A stretch of DNA of 32,025 nucleotides from Atopococcus tabaci DSM 17538 (GTDB lineage Bacteria > Bacillota > Bacilli > Lactobacillales > Carnobacteriaceae_A). Position 1 is the first letter of the stretch, and each line of letters starts with the position of its first letter. The stretch is taken from the NCBI RefSeq assembly GCF_000429585.1, contig NZ_AUCD01000019.1, positions 1-32,025 of the forward strand, in the 5' to 3' direction. The translations under genes were made by a program, and so were the position numbers. Shown here one piece after another: positions 6,937 through 16,372 of this stretch. Below the pieces are notes generated by a model, which did no database searches, was not told where the DNA came from, and saw nothing but the letters and a program-made list of their open reading frames with translations.

Positions 6937-7094
6937 TACCAATTACCCCTCCACTTACTAAGTATTGTAACAGACTTGCTTCGGTATTGAACGTGAAGAG
7001 TTGAAGCTTTTCAACTAACTTTTCAACCATTCTTATTACGAAAAACTAAATCTATCACAATTGAAATTATACCGAATCCTCCCTTTTTTTGCAA
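6937..7094 (-). promoter_or_regulatory. csp promoter and long 5' leader
   Basis: Minus strand: -35 TTGCAA (7089-7094), 17-base spacer, -10 TATAAT (7066-7071). Transcription should begin near 7059, leaving about 120 bases of untranslated leader. The leader contains an AGTTGAA/TTCAACT hairpin with an AAGC loop and a second partly complementary GTTGAAAAG copy. Long structured leaders are typical of csp genes, where they make translation temperature-dependent. Confidence 0.75.
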
Positions 7095-7170
7095 GGGCTA
7101 TCATAACAAAACGATTAGTCTTAGATTAAAATAATCTTTTGTCCTTCATTCATGCGTCTTGGTGCATACA

Positions 7171-7205
7171 AAAAAAGGACGGCATGGATTATGCCGTCCT
7201 TTTTT
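7171..7205 (-). terminator. Terminator of ileS
   Basis: A perfect 15-bp stem (7171-7185 against 7191-7205, loop GGATT) with A/T runs on both sides starts 6 bases after the ileS stop. It also separates ileS from the csp promoter. Confidence 0.92.
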
Positions 7206-7210
7206 GTTTT

Positions 7211-9994
7211 TTATTCGTCTGCAGCTGTTTCCAGTGCTTCTGGATAGTGTTCCTTCACAATGCTGTAGCATCTTCCGCAAAGAGTTGGAGCTTCTTCAAT
7301 CGTCCCTACTTCTTCGCTGATGATGCGGCATCTCTCGCATGTTTCTCCGTGTTTGTGTTCCACTAACACGGACATACCATCGAATTCCATTGCATTTTCA
7401 GGTGCTTCTGACAATTCTTTGATATCCAATTCAGAAACAATCAATACCTGACGTAAATCGGTATTCATGCTTTCCAACAATTGTTTTGTTGTTTCGTTTG
7501 GATACAAAGTGACTTTTGCTTCAAATGATTTTCCGATTTCCTTCGCATTGCGGGCTACTTCCAGTGCTTTCAATACATAATCACGGAGGACCATGAAGTT
7601 TTCCCATTGTTCGAGAAGAGAGCTGTTGTTTTCAAACGTGCGTACTTCAGGCATTTCAGCCAATTGTACGTACTCTTCTGGTTCTTTCAAATAAGACCAG
7701 ATTTCTTCTGTGGTGTGTGGCAAAATCGGAGTCAACAATTTCGTCAATACAACCACTGCTTCATAGAAGACAGTTTGCATCGCACGACGTTCGTATGCAT
7801 CTTCCGATTCAATGTATACTACATCTTTCGCGAAGTCCAAATAGAAGTTGGATAAATCGGTAATGCAGAAGTTGTTGATGGTTTTGTACACAGTAGAGAA
7901 GTCATATGCTTCATACGCTTGAATGACTTTTTCCGTTGTTTGATACAAGCGATTCATCATATATTTGTCTTCAGAACGCAGATCTTCATAAGAAACGGCA
8001 TGTTTTTCCGGATCAAAGTCTCCAGTGTTGGCCAACAAGAAACGAATCGTGTTACGGATTTTTCTGTATACTTCCGACACTTGGTTGATGATGTCCATGC
8101 TGACACGGACGTCGGACTGGGAGTCTACGCTGGCTACCCAAAGACGGACAATGTCTGCCCCTTTTTGTTTGATGACTTTATTTGGTTCGATCGTATTGCC
8201 GATGGATTTACTCATCTTACGGCCTTCACCGTCTAACACCATTCCTTGTGAAAGAACGGATTTATAGGGTGCGGTGCCGTTGATGGCAACGCTGGTCGTC
8301 AAACTCGAGTTAAACCATCCGCGGTACTGGTCTGATCCCTCCAAGTACATATCAGCAGGGAAAGTCAAGTTTTCTCTTGTTTGCAAAACTGCTTCATGCG
8401 AAGAACCGGAGTCGAACCAAACATCCATGATATCCGTTTCTTTTGTGAACTCACCATTCGGACTGGACGGATGAGTGAATCCTTCCGGCAGCAACTCTTT
8501 CGCTTCGCGCTCAAACCAAACGTTAGAGCCGTGTTCTTTAAATAGTCCCGCTACATGATCGATGGTTTCTGGACTGATGATCGCTTCTCCGTTTTCTCCA
8601 TAGAAAATCGGTAGAGGAACACCCCATGCACGCTGACGAGAAATGACCCAATCTCCTCTGTCTCGAACCATGTTGTAGATGCGCTGCATTCCCCATGGCT
8701 GCAACCATTCAACATTTTCAATTTCTTTCAGGATGTCTTCGCGGAAAGTTTTGATGGACGCAAACCATTGTGGAGTCGCACGGAAAATAACTGGTTTTTT
8801 CGTCCGCCAGTCATGCGGGTAGCTGTGAGTGAAGAAGTCCAATTTCAACAATGCGCCTTTTTCTTCCAACCACTCTGTGATTATTTTATTTGCGTCATCA
8901 TAAAAGACGCCTTCAAGTCCTGGTGCTTCATCGGTGAAGCAGCCTCTTCCGTCTACAGGCGAAAGAACAGGCAATCCATATTTTTGTCCCACGATATAGT
9001 CGTCGTCCCCGTGACCTGGTGCTGTATGAACTAGACCGGTTCCTTCTTCCAACGTGACATAGTCGCCCAACACAAGCAGCGATTCACGATCGTAGAAAGG
9101 ATGCTGCGCAGTCACGTTTTCCAAATCGCTTCCTTTGATTTCTTTCAGTACTTGTACATCTTCCCAACCTAATTTCGCTGCAACTCCTTCAACCATCTTG
9201 GAGGCTACAACGAATTTCCGTCCATCTGCGTTGACCACAGCATAGTCGACATCTGGGTGAACCGCAATCGCTAAGTTGGCCGGAAGGGTCCACGGCGTAG
9301 TCGTCCAAATAACGAAGGAAGCATCAGAATCCACTTTGCCTTTTCCATCCCGTACACCAAACGCCACGTAAATATTTGCTGAACGGACATCTTTATATTC
9401 GATTTCTGCTTCAGCCAATGCTGATTCACTGGAAGGAGACCAGTAGATTGGTTTCAATCCCCGATAGATATAACCCTTTTCAGCCATTTTCCCAAATACA
9501 CGGATTTGAGCTTCTTCGTAGTCTTTTGTCAAAGTGACATATGGGTTATCCCACTCACCAGCCACACCCAGACGTTTAAAGTCTTCGCGTTGTTTGTTGA
9601 TCTGTTCCCAAGCATACTCTTCACATAATTTACGAAATTCCGCTATTGTCATCTCTTTGCGGTTGACACCTTTGTTGGTCAATGCTTGTTCAATCGGCAA
9701 GCCGTGTGTGTCCCATCCCGGTACATAAGGAGAACGGAATCCGCTCATTGATTTGTAACGGACGATGATATCTTTACTGATTTTGTTTAACGCGTGTCCG
9801 ATGTGAATGTTTCCATTGGCAAACGGCGGGCCGTCATGAAGAACAAAGGTAGGTTTGTCTTTGTTTACTTCTTGTCTTTTCTCATAAATTTGTTGCTCTT
9901 CCCATTCTTTTTGACGCTCGACTTCTTTCGTCGGCAGGCTTGCACGCATTGGGAATTTTGTTTTTCCAAGCTGCAACGTTTCTTTCATTTTCAT
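7211..9994 (-). CDS. ileS: Isoleucyl-tRNA synthetase
   Basis: The 927-residue class I synthetase charges tRNA-Ile and edits mischarged valine. HIGH is at 64-67 ([16 protein letters not shown]) and KMSKS lies in [12 protein letters not shown] at about residue 600. The editing (CP1) domain is the region between them, including [10 protein letters not shown]. The C-terminal zinc motif is complete: CERC and CGRC pairs near residues 881 and 905. Length and zinc end match the bacterial Gram-positive type. I chose the ATG at 9994 ([10 protein letters not shown]) because GAAGGAAG lies 8 bases upstream; one further upstream start has no site. It is controlled by a T-box leader. Confidence 0.97.
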   Translation of the reverse strand: MKMKETLQLGKTKFPMRASLPTKEVERQKEWEEQQIYEKRQEVNKDKPTFVLHDGPPFANGNIHIGHALNKISKDIIVRYKSMSGFRSPYVPGWDTHGLPIEQALTNKGVNRKEMTIAEFRKLCEEYAWEQINKQREDFKRLGVAGEWDNPYVTLTKDYEEAQIRVFGKMAEKGYIYRGLKPIYWSPSSESALAEAEIEYKDVRSANIYVAFGVRDGKGKVDSDASFVIWTTTPWTLPANLAIAVHPDVDYAVVNADGRKFVVASKMVEGVAAKLGWEDVQVLKEIKGSDLENVTAQHPFYDRESLLVLGDYVTLEEGTGLVHTAPGHGDDDYIVGQKYGLPVLSPVDGRGCFTDEAPGLEGVFYDDANKIITEWLEEKGALLKLDFFTHSYPHDWRTKKPVIFRATPQWFASIKTFREDILKEIENVEWLQPWGMQRIYNMVRDRGDWVISRQRAWGVPLPIFYGENGEAIISPETIDHVAGLFKEHGSNVWFEREAKELLPEGFTHPSSPNGEFTKETDIMDVWFDSGSSHEAVLQTRENLTFPADMYLEGSDQYRGWFNSSLTTSVAINGTAPYKSVLSQGMVLDGEGRKMSKSIGNTIEPNKVIKQKGADIVRLWVASVDSQSDVRVSMDIINQVSEVYRKIRNTIRFLLANTGDFDPEKHAVSYEDLRSEDKYMMNRLYQTTEKVIQAYEAYDFSTVYKTINNFCITDLSNFYLDFAKDVVYIESEDAYERRAMQTVFYEAVVVLTKLLTPILPHTTEEIWSYLKEPEEYVQLAEMPEVRTFENNSSLLEQWENFMVLRDYVLKALEVARNAKEIGKSFEAKVTLYPNETTKQLLESMNTDLRQVLIVSELDIKELSEAPENAMEFDGMSVLVEHKHGETCERCRIISEEVGTIEEAPTLCGRCYSIVKEHYPEALETAADE

Positions 9995-10039
9995 CCTGTG
10001 CACTTCCTTCGTTTGATTGATTTTTTAATTTTTTGCAAT

Positions 10040-10292
10040 AAAAAAAGACTTCCTCCGCAAGGGACGAAATCTCCGTGGTACCACCCAATTTTAAAAAGAA
10101 GGATGCCTTCTTTTTCTCTGCATCGTTAACGCCGAAGATACGGTTTTGATTACTCATTTCACCAAAACACTCATGGATGATAAAAGACAGAACTTACTTC
10201 ATCAGGCTTCCACCAATCCCTGACTCGCTGACAAGTGATTCTGTCTTTTGCGTTCCACTCAACATTTTATTGTATGAAAACTTTTCGCATAG
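10040..10292 (-). promoter_or_regulatory. T-box riboswitch, Ile specifier, controlling ileS
   Basis: On the minus strand the T-box sequence TTGGGTGGTACCACGGAG lies at 10071-10088. Stem I is visible as AAAAGACAGAA pairing with TTCTGTCTTTT (10182-10192), capped by a distal arm with the usual GATTGGTGGAAGCC segment. Directly after the 3' strand of stem I comes ATC followed by A (10179-10181), which I read as the isoleucine specifier codon. The terminator is the 11-bp hairpin 10046-10056/10062-10072, followed on minus by a T-run. Uncharged tRNA-Ile should pair with ATC and the TGGT of the T-box, allowing read-through into ileS. Confidence 0.93.
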
Positions 10293-10294
10293 TT

Positions 10295-10323
10295 ATTATA
10301 AAGGATTAGTTCACTTCAGGCAA
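10295..10323 (-). promoter_or_regulatory. Promoter of the T-box/ileS transcript
   Basis: Minus strand: -35 TTGCCT (10318-10323), 17-base spacer, -10 TATAAT (10295-10300). The -35 and most of the spacer lie inside the last codons of divIVA. Confidence 0.65.
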
Positions 10324-10956
10324 CTCTATTGCCGGAATCATTCCTTCTTCTGATTCTTCCTCTGAACCCGCCACATCTGCTTCTTCTTTCATTTCAGACG
10401 AAACGTCGCTGGCAGCAGGAACAGTTTCTTGTTTTGTCTGCAATTCTTCAGTTACGGTATTGATTGTTCCCATAGCAGACTCCGGAACCGACGGAGTTTG
10501 AAGGATTTCGTTCCACTCTTCTTTTTTAATCATTTCCAGCTGAGATTCAATCATCAATTGCAGTCTTTGTCTGAAAATACGGCTGTGCTTCTTCAAATCT
10601 TCTGTTTCTTGTTCGATTCTGTGTGCTTTATCAACCGCTTCTTTCAACAACTGATCTGCATTATTCTCTGCTTCTCGAATAACCATCTCGGCTTCTTTTT
10701 CTGTATTTTCTTTTAGACGATCTGCAGCTTCTTGAGCCACAATGATGGATTTGTTCAGTGCTTCTTGCATATTTTCGTAGTGGTCCAGCTTTTCTTCCGC
10801 AAATTCCAATCTTTTTTCCAAATCTTTTTTATCTTTGATCAACAGCTCGTACGCTTTGATAATTTGTTCCATATAATCGTTTACTTCATCTTGGTCATAC
10901 CCACGCATACGTACCGAGAATTCTTTATTATGTATATCCATTGGGGTCAATGACAT
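10306..10956 (-). CDS. divIVA: Cell-division positioning protein DivIVA
   Basis: The 216-residue coiled-coil protein marks negatively curved membrane at septum and poles and recruits division and wall-synthesis partners. The N-terminal lipid-binding domain is clear: MSLTPMDIHNKEF then VRMRGYDQDEVNDYME. A long heptad-rich helix follows to about residue 150. The tail after about residue 165 is acidic and low in complexity. The ATG at 10956 has GGAGGTG 5 bases upstream; the frame runs 26 codons further upstream through the intergenic hairpin and is not used. It follows ylmH by about 90 bases, with a hairpin between. Confidence 0.95.
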   Translation of the reverse strand: MSLTPMDIHNKEFSVRMRGYDQDEVNDYMEQIIKAYELLIKDKKDLEKRLEFAEEKLDHYENMQEALNKSIIVAQEAADRLKENTEKEAEMVIREAENNADQLLKEAVDKAHRIEQETEDLKKHSRIFRQRLQLMIESQLEMIKKEEWNEILQTPSVPESAMGTINTVTEELQTKQETVPAASDVSSEMKEEADVAGSEEESEEGMIPAIELPEVN

Positions 10957-11000
10957 ATCCGCACCTCCGAAATTAATCCTTTTATTCAGTATAAAGCAAA

Positions 11001-11024
11001 GCCCCCATCCAAACAAGTGGGGGC
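11001..11024 (-). terminator. Hairpin between ylmH and divIVA
   Basis: GCCCCCA (11001-11007) pairs with TGGGGGC (11018-11024) around a 10-base loop. On minus it is followed by TTTGCTTTATAC, a poor T-run, so it may only partly end transcription. A possible divIVA promoter overlaps it (TTGTTT, 17 bases, TATACT), which is weak. Confidence 0.55.
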
Positions 11025-11046
11025 ACACCGACATTTTCAGTTACCT

Positions 11047-11832
11047 TTATTGATTCCGGTCCAGTACACCTAGCTCCAATCGAATCTTTCCTTTTTTCGA
11101 CATACCCAAAATGTTCTTCACTTGCAGGCGCCCACGCTTGCGGACCGAGACCACATCTAAAATCCCCAACTCAAAATCCGGACGATCCATAACGGTCCAA
11201 TTGACCTTCACTTTTTGTGCCTGAATCGCTTCTTTTGCCCGTTGACGGGATAAGTTAAACACGGCAGCGATAACTGTATCCAATCTCATCGAGGACACCG
11301 TTTCAGTTTGGATGGTCCAGCTGTCTTTCGGGAGAAGGATTTCTGTGTATTCCTGCTCTTCTATGGTCACTTTTGCTTTCCCTACTCGGCCCACTTGAGA
11401 TTGAATGAACCCAATCAATGACCGCTCCACAAAAAACTGCCATCTTTCTCCATCTGAAATAATGTCTCCGAATAACTCACGTTTCAAACCAGATGAAAGA
11501 AGTGTTCCGAGAATCTTTCCATGAGAAAGTTCCGCAAACCGAATTGGATATCGAATTTCGCATAATCCTATTTCATATTCATCTTGAGAAGGTTCAAAGT
11601 ATGGAGGGGACAAAAACGCTCGTTTGCGTTCAGCAGCTTCGTATCCTCCGAAGTAATGCAATTGAATGTCAGAGTTTTGCCCAACAACGGCTTCCAAAAT
11701 AAACTGCTGTCTTGGATCCAAAAAGTTGGTTAAATATGGAGTGTACTGATTTTCAACCTGAGCAACCCAATCATTTATGTTGTCGATAAACGGCTGCTCT
11801 TCTTTTCTAAAATGTTGGTATACATCTTCCAC
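11047..11832 (-). CDS. ylmH: S4-domain RNA-binding protein YlmH
   Basis: The 261-residue protein has the YlmH N-terminal region (including the FLDPRQQFILEAVVG stretch) and a C-terminal S4 RNA-binding domain at about residues 180-245 (SSMRLDTVIAAVFNLSRQRAKEAIQ, then VKVNW). Family members bind ribosomal particles and have been linked to rescue of stalled 50S subunits and to the division cluster by position. The start is a GTG preceded by AGGGGGG at 8 bases. It follows ylmG by 29 bases. Confidence 0.92.
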   Translation of the reverse strand: MEDVYQHFRKEEQPFIDNINDWVAQVENQYTPYLTNFLDPRQQFILEAVVGQNSDIQLHYFGGYEAAERKRAFLSPPYFEPSQDEYEIGLCEIRYPIRFAELSHGKILGTLLSSGLKRELFGDIISDGERWQFFVERSLIGFIQSQVGRVGKAKVTIEEQEYTEILLPKDSWTIQTETVSSMRLDTVIAAVFNLSRQRAKEAIQAQKVKVNWTVMDRPDFELGILDVVSVRKRGRLQVKNILGMSKKGKIRLELGVLDRNQ

Positions 11833-11861
11833 GTTGAGATCCCCCCTTCTTCACACTTTCT

Positions 11862-12152
11862 CTAGATGAGTACTTGGAAAAGAAACCCAAAGATCGCATA
11901 CAATCCGCGTTCCACCAAACTGAGTGAAAGGAACGCCACCAACCCAGCAAAGCTGATCATTCCAATTGGTGGAATGAAGCGTCTGAATATGGCGACATAC
12001 GGCTCACAGATGCGCCCCAAAAAGTGTCCGAATGAAGAGTCATACGCACCAGGTATCCATGAAAGAAGAAAATAAATCATTAAGAGGATTCGATAGATAT
12101 CGATTCCTCTTATCAATAATTCGAAAATAATATAAAGAAATTGAATGAGCAC
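11862..12152 (-). CDS. ylmG: YggT-family membrane protein YlmG
   Basis: The 96 residues form two long hydrophobic segments (about 3-32 and 62-92) joined by a loop holding the family motif LLSWIPGAYDSSFGHFLGRICEP in the order S-W-x-P then P-Y. YggT/YlmG proteins are linked to division and nucleoid or osmotic functions by context; the biochemical role is unknown. The start is GTG, with GGGGA about 11 bases upstream. It sits in the conserved sepF-ylmG-ylmH order. Confidence 0.9.
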   Translation of the reverse strand: MLIQFLYIIFELLIRGIDIYRILLMIYFLLSWIPGAYDSSFGHFLGRICEPYVAIFRRFIPPIGMISFAGLVAFLSLSLVERGLYAIFGFLFQVLI

Positions 12153-12175
12153 CGTGTCTGTTTTCCCCGTTTCTA

Positions 12176-12670
12176 TTAAAGATCGTATTGTGACATGGAC
12201 ATCAATTCGGCACCGTCAATCTCCACACTTGGAGGGGTGCACAAAAAGATTTCAGCACCAATACGTTGAATATCTCCGTTGATGGCATAGACAGTTCCCA
12301 TCAAAAAGTCGATCATTTTTTTCGCTTGTTCTTTTTCGCTTCGACGAAAGTTTAATACAACCGATTGATTGGCCAATAAAAGATCGGCAATCTCTTGCAC
12401 TTCAGAGTACACACGTGGTTCTACAACTTTAATGCGCGGTTTTTTACCGGCTTGCTGGTTGAGCGCCACCACATTCGTTTCCCGGGACTTTCCAACCGAT
12501 GGATTCGTCTTCGGTTGGATTGTCTGTTCTTTACGAACAACGGGTTTTGAAGCTTGTGTACGTGTTTGTGCAGCGGATGGTTGTGTGGAAGACGGTTCGT
12601 TCTCTTCGTAGTAATCCATTTCTTCGTCATCCAAAGCGAAAAAACTACTGAATTTATCTTTAAATCCCAT
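12176..12670 (-). CDS. sepF: Cell-division protein SepF
   Basis: The 164-residue protein anchors FtsZ to the membrane and shapes the Z ring. The N-terminal amphipathic helix (MGFKDKFSSFFALDDEE) is present. A disordered linker rich in T, Q and S covers about residues 25-75. The C-terminal SepF domain is at about 80-158 (VVEPRVYSEVQEIADLL, then VVLNFRR and FLMGTVYAINGDIQRIG). The ATG has AGGAGG 7 bases upstream. It follows ftsZ directly; the ylmE (yggS) gene that usually stands between them is absent. Confidence 0.95.
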   Translation of the reverse strand: MGFKDKFSSFFALDDEEMDYYEENEPSSTQPSAAQTRTQASKPVVRKEQTIQPKTNPSVGKSRETNVVALNQQAGKKPRIKVVEPRVYSEVQEIADLLLANQSVVLNFRRSEKEQAKKMIDFLMGTVYAINGDIQRIGAEIFLCTPPSVEIDGAELMSMSQYDL

Positions 12671-12718
12671 TGTCTTTCCTCCTTCCGGCTTTTCCGGCAG
12701 CTGATTCACAAAGCGACA

Positions 12719-13966
12719 TTAATCTCTTCTTTGTCTTCTGCGTCTTTTGAAAAATGGAGGTGTGTCTACTTCATCCTCTGTACTGCTTTCAGTGGATGGC
12801 GCATCCTTGCGCTGGAACAAGTCAAATTCCGGTTTTTCTTTTTCTGCTTCTGGTTTTTCGTCCAAATCAGAAGTGTGACGGTCGCGCAAGCTGGTTTCTC
12901 TGCGGATATCCCAGTCACCAAACGGATCGTTTGATTCAGGTGTGATGCGTTCAGAAGTGGCTGGTGTCACATTTCTCCGTACAGCATTCGGTTTGTTGGC
13001 TTTTTTCTTGCCTTGGTCAATCCCAGTTGCAATAACTGTTACGACAACTTCATCACCTAAGTTTTCATTGATGGATGTACCGAAGATGATGTTGACGTCT
13101 CCAGTAGAAGCCGCTGAAACGATATCTGAAGCATCTTGCGCTTCAAACAATGTCATGTCTGTTCCGCCGGTGATGTTCAACAAGACAGACTCTGCTCCAT
13201 CGATAGAAACTTCTAACAATGGGGAGGAAATAGCTTTTTTCGTTGCTTCTGCTGTGCGGTTCTCTCCGCTTGCCGTTCCGATTCCCATCAAGGCAGATCC
13301 TTGATTTGCCATAACTGTTTTCACGTCAGCAAAGTCCAAGTTTACGTACCCTGGAGAAGTGATCAAATCAGATATACCTTGGACCCCTTGACGCAATACG
13401 TTGTCTGCTTCTCTGAAAGCTTCCAACATAGGTGTTTTCTTATCAACGATTTCCAATAGACGGTTGTTGGAAATGGTTACCAATGTATCAACATGTTGTT
13501 TCATTTGCTCGATGCCTTCAGCAGCGAACCGTCCTCTTTTCGGTCCTTCAAACGAGAATGGACGTGTGACCACACCGACTGTCAATGCACCTTGTTCTTT
13601 GGCCAGACGAGCTACAATCGGCGCTGCACCTGTTCCGGTACCGCCACCCATTCCAGTCGTGATAAAAATCATATCTGCGCCTTGCAGGGATTCAGAAATA
13701 AGTTCTTCACTTTCTTCTGCCGCTTTGCGTCCGATATCTGGGTTGGCACCCGCTCCAAGTCCACGCGTCAATTTTGGACCTAATTGTATTTTGGTTTCCG
13801 CGCGTGATGCGTTCAACGCTTGTATATCCGTATTGGCCACAATAAATTCCACGCCTTGAACATCGTCTTCAATCATTCGGTTGACGGCGTTGCCTCCGGC
13901 TCCGCCGACACCGATTACTTTTATGATGGCACCATTTGAAGCAGCTGTATCTAATTCGAATTCCAT
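12719..13966 (-). CDS. ftsZ: Tubulin-like cell-division GTPase FtsZ
   Basis: The 415-residue protein polymerises into the Z ring. The GTP-binding signature GGGTGTG is at 107-113, preceded by the N-terminal [13 protein letters not shown]. The synergy-loop region DFADVKTVM is intact. After about residue 320 comes a linker rich in charged residues, and the C-terminal peptide ([15 protein letters not shown]) ends in a strongly basic tail that binds FtsA and SepF. The start has AGGAGG 7 bases upstream. It lies 48 bases after ftsA, with a weak CCCTT/AAGGG hairpin between. Confidence 0.98.
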   Translation of the reverse strand: MEFELDTAASNGAIIKVIGVGGAGGNAVNRMIEDDVQGVEFIVANTDIQALNASRAETKIQLGPKLTRGLGAGANPDIGRKAAEESEELISESLQGADMIFITTGMGGGTGTGAAPIVARLAKEQGALTVGVVTRPFSFEGPKRGRFAAEGIEQMKQHVDTLVTISNNRLLEIVDKKTPMLEAFREADNVLRQGVQGISDLITSPGYVNLDFADVKTVMANQGSALMGIGTASGENRTAEATKKAISSPLLEVSIDGAESVLLNITGGTDMTLFEAQDASDIVSAASTGDVNIIFGTSINENLGDEVVVTVIATGIDQGKKKANKPNAVRRNVTPATSERITPESNDPFGDWDIRRETSLRDRHTSDLDEKPEAEKEKPEFDLFQRKDAPSTESSTEDEVDTPPFFKRRRRQRRD

Positions 13967-14014
13967 CCCAGTTCCTCCTGTTTTACTTTATTCCCTTATT
14001 AAAGGGTCATTCAC

Positions 14015-15328
14015 TTATTCAAAAAAAGAAGCAAAAAATGCTTTTATCTTTTCCCAGAAACTGACTTTCGTTTCAGGGGAGTGGTCTTCATCCACGTATT
14101 GTTCTCTGTACTCCATTTGCTGAGGTCGATTTCCTTCAGCAACCGGCGCAGAAGCGGGTTCGTTTTCGTACCCATTGATGAAGTCATTGATCAAACGTTG
14201 AATTTCATCCTGTCCAGCAATATATTGGATTAATCCAATCGCGGTAGAGAAAGTAGGATAACGTACACCCATATAATCAGGTATGTACACTTTTGTTTGC
14301 ACCCCAAATATTTCTTCTGCCAACTCTTTGATTGCTGGAAGAGCGGAAGTTCCTCCAGTCAGTACAACGCCTCCCGGCAATTCCAATGCTCGGATGCGGT
14401 CCAATTCTTCTTTAATGATTTCAAAGATTTGCACCAGTCGAGCCTCGATAATTTCGGTCAAATATTCTTCGCTGATACTGACAGGTTCATTCTGTCCCAC
14501 GACTTCCACCAACATGTTTTTCTCCGCTGATGCGGCATTCACAGTGGCGTATCCATGGTTTCTCTTCAACTTTTCTGCATTGTCAACCGTCGTGTTCAAG
14601 ACGATGGAAATATCTTTTGTGATGTACTCTCCGCCTTCTTGATCGACGTGTGTGAATTTCAGCTGGTTGTCATGGATAGCAGAAGCAGTGGTCTGCCCGC
14701 CTCCCATATCAACCAAAACCACACCGAAATCACGTTCGCCGTCTGTCAAAGCGATACTGCCGATAGCCAACGGCTGTACAACCACGTCGCGCATGATAAG
14801 TCCCGCATTGCGCACGCATCTGCGGATGTTGTGCATGATGGTTTTCGGTACGGTTAGAAGCAAAGCGTGCATCTCCAAACGTACACCCACCATTCCTCGT
14901 GGGTCCCGGATGCCATCAAAGCCATCTACAACAAATTCTTCCGGCAGAACCGTCAATAATTCTCTCTCAGGCGGAACAGCTTTGACCATTGCCGCAGCTA
15001 AGACGTTTTGAACGTCTTCATCTGTGATTTCACTTTCGTCGCCTGCCACTTTTACCATCCCATGTCCCGGTTCGATTTCTAAACCGTACGCAGGAATCCC
15101 GACGATAACCTCATCAATTGTGACATTCGCTTTTTCTTCTGCTTGTTTAACTGCGTTTTTAATGGAAATCACCGTTTGATCGATATCAACAATGATTCCT
15201 CTACTCAGACCTCTTGATTTTTCATGTCCGACTCCAATAATATTCGTTTGGCCATTGACAATCTCAGCCACTATGACTTTTATTGAAGTGGTTCCAATAT
15301 CTAAACTTGCAAAAATGCCGTTTTCCAA
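14015..15328 (-). CDS. ftsA: Actin-like division protein FtsA
   Basis: The 437-residue ATPase tethers FtsZ to the membrane and recruits later division proteins. The phosphate-binding loop SLDIGTTSIKV is at residues 8-18, and the second nucleotide motif VLTGGTSALPAI is near the C-terminal third. The last 15 residues (SFWEKIKAFFASFFE) form the amphipathic membrane-targeting helix. I chose the TTG at 15328 (giving MENGIFASLDIG), with GGAGG 11 bases upstream. The upstream in-frame TTG at 15346 has no usable site and adds residues not expected in the family. It has its own promoter, 170 bases after divIB. Confidence 0.96.
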   Translation of the reverse strand: MENGIFASLDIGTTSIKVIVAEIVNGQTNIIGVGHEKSRGLSRGIIVDIDQTVISIKNAVKQAEEKANVTIDEVIVGIPAYGLEIEPGHGMVKVAGDESEITDEDVQNVLAAAMVKAVPPERELLTVLPEEFVVDGFDGIRDPRGMVGVRLEMHALLLTVPKTIMHNIRRCVRNAGLIMRDVVVQPLAIGSIALTDGERDFGVVLVDMGGGQTTASAIHDNQLKFTHVDQEGGEYITKDISIVLNTTVDNAEKLKRNHGYATVNAASAEKNMLVEVVGQNEPVSISEEYLTEIIEARLVQIFEIIKEELDRIRALELPGGVVLTGGTSALPAIKELAEEIFGVQTKVYIPDYMGVRYPTFSTAIGLIQYIAGQDEIQRLINDFINGYENEPASAPVAEGNRPQQMEYREQYVDEDHSPETKVSFWEKIKAFFASFFE

Positions 15329-15400
15329 TTTAGTGGAAACCTCCAATCTCCAATGTGCTTGCTTTTTTTTCAGAAAATATTGAACACATTGTCATGCCTC

Positions 15401-15429
15401 ATTTTACCATAAAAGAAAGCTATTACGAA
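15401..15429 (-). promoter_or_regulatory. Promoter of ftsA-ftsZ
   Basis: Minus strand: an extended -10, TGGTAAAAT (TAAAAT at 15401-15406 with TG one base upstream). The -35 at a 17-base spacing is TTCGTA, weak but acceptable for an extended -10. It gives ftsA-ftsZ a supply independent of the mra operon. Confidence 0.6.
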
Positions 15430-15499
15430 GATGTTTAGAACAAATCATCGGTGAAATTCGTTTTACTTTTGTGTTACAAACAACTCTTTCGATTTTTAT

Positions 15500-16354
15500 T
15501 CAGAAATTTGACGTTTCCTCTTCCAAATTTTCCTCCATCTCAATCGCCTCTTCCGTTTCGGTGTCGTCCGAAGTTTCGGACTCATCTTCTTCCTCGACAC
15601 CCTTTTCAAACGGGGCAAAGAATGCGCCTGCTTCTAAATCGAATAACCCTTTTTCACCCTTCACTGATTGTACCATTGCAGGGTAATATTGCATGCGTTC
15701 AGAAAAAACAGGGATGGATGCGAGTACTTGGTTGCCGTCGTTCATAAAGACGTGCACCAGTAATTCATTGGTATCGGTAGGACTGTACTTAACCTCCGAT
15801 ATGAGATTATGGATGGAAGGATCAAGTTTAGAAAACTCATCCAACAAACGGTTTAACGCTTCTCCTTCAACAAACTCTCTAAAGATTGGCCGATTTCCTA
15901 TCGACACGTCTTGAGCTTCGTCAAGAATGTCTCCGTTTTCCAATATTTTGTAATACTGTTCATTTTCAGACATGTATGCAACTGTCTGCCACTCTGAAAT
16001 AACAAATTCAAAATCATTGATGCCAGCCCACTTCATCTCTGCCGTCTTTATTTGCGGATGATTGGACACAATATTGGTTACAACTTCGTTTTTTGAAAAA
16101 TACGTGTCCCATAAGGGGTCACCCGAACGAACTTGACTGGCATTCACGACTTCCTGGTCCGTTACTTCTCGGTTTCCGGAAACACTAAGCAACTCCACAT
16201 CACTTAACGGACTCATAAAATATAACACTATTCCTATCGCAAAAATGAATAGGGACAATAATACAGCCGCTTTCGTCTTCAAGACTTTCTTTTGTGGATT
16301 CGTTGAGAGAAGGATGGGTGACGATGGTTTCGGTTGATTGTCTTTATGCGCCAT
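15500..16354 (-). CDS. divIB: Cell-division protein DivIB (FtsQ)
   Basis: The 284-residue bitopic protein joins FtsL (and the family's DivIC) and the septal PBP. It has a short cytoplasmic N terminus, one membrane segment at about 28-47 and a POTRA domain at about 51-122 (VELLSVSGNREVTDQEVV). The beta domain follows. The last 33 residues (from about 251) are almost entirely acidic, an unstructured external tail. The start has GGAGAG about 7 bases upstream. It lies 18 bases after murG, as in other Lactobacillales. Confidence 0.95.
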   Translation of the reverse strand: MAHKDNQPKPSSPILLSTNPQKKVLKTKAAVLLSLFIFAIGIVLYFMSPLSDVELLSVSGNREVTDQEVVNASQVRSGDPLWDTYFSKNEVVTNIVSNHPQIKTAEMKWAGINDFEFVISEWQTVAYMSENEQYYKILENGDILDEAQDVSIGNRPIFREFVEGEALNRLLDEFSKLDPSIHNLISEVKYSPTDTNELLVHVFMNDGNQVLASIPVFSERMQYYPAMVQSVKGEKGLFDLEAGAFFAPFEKGVEEEDESETSDDTETEEAIEMEENLEEETSNF

Positions 16355-16372
16355 TGCCCTTCTCTCCTTTCT

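Noticed and set aside
13401-13859. Open frame of 152 codons antisense to ftsZ
   Set aside because: Arises from codon bias of ftsZ; no initiation signal or family.
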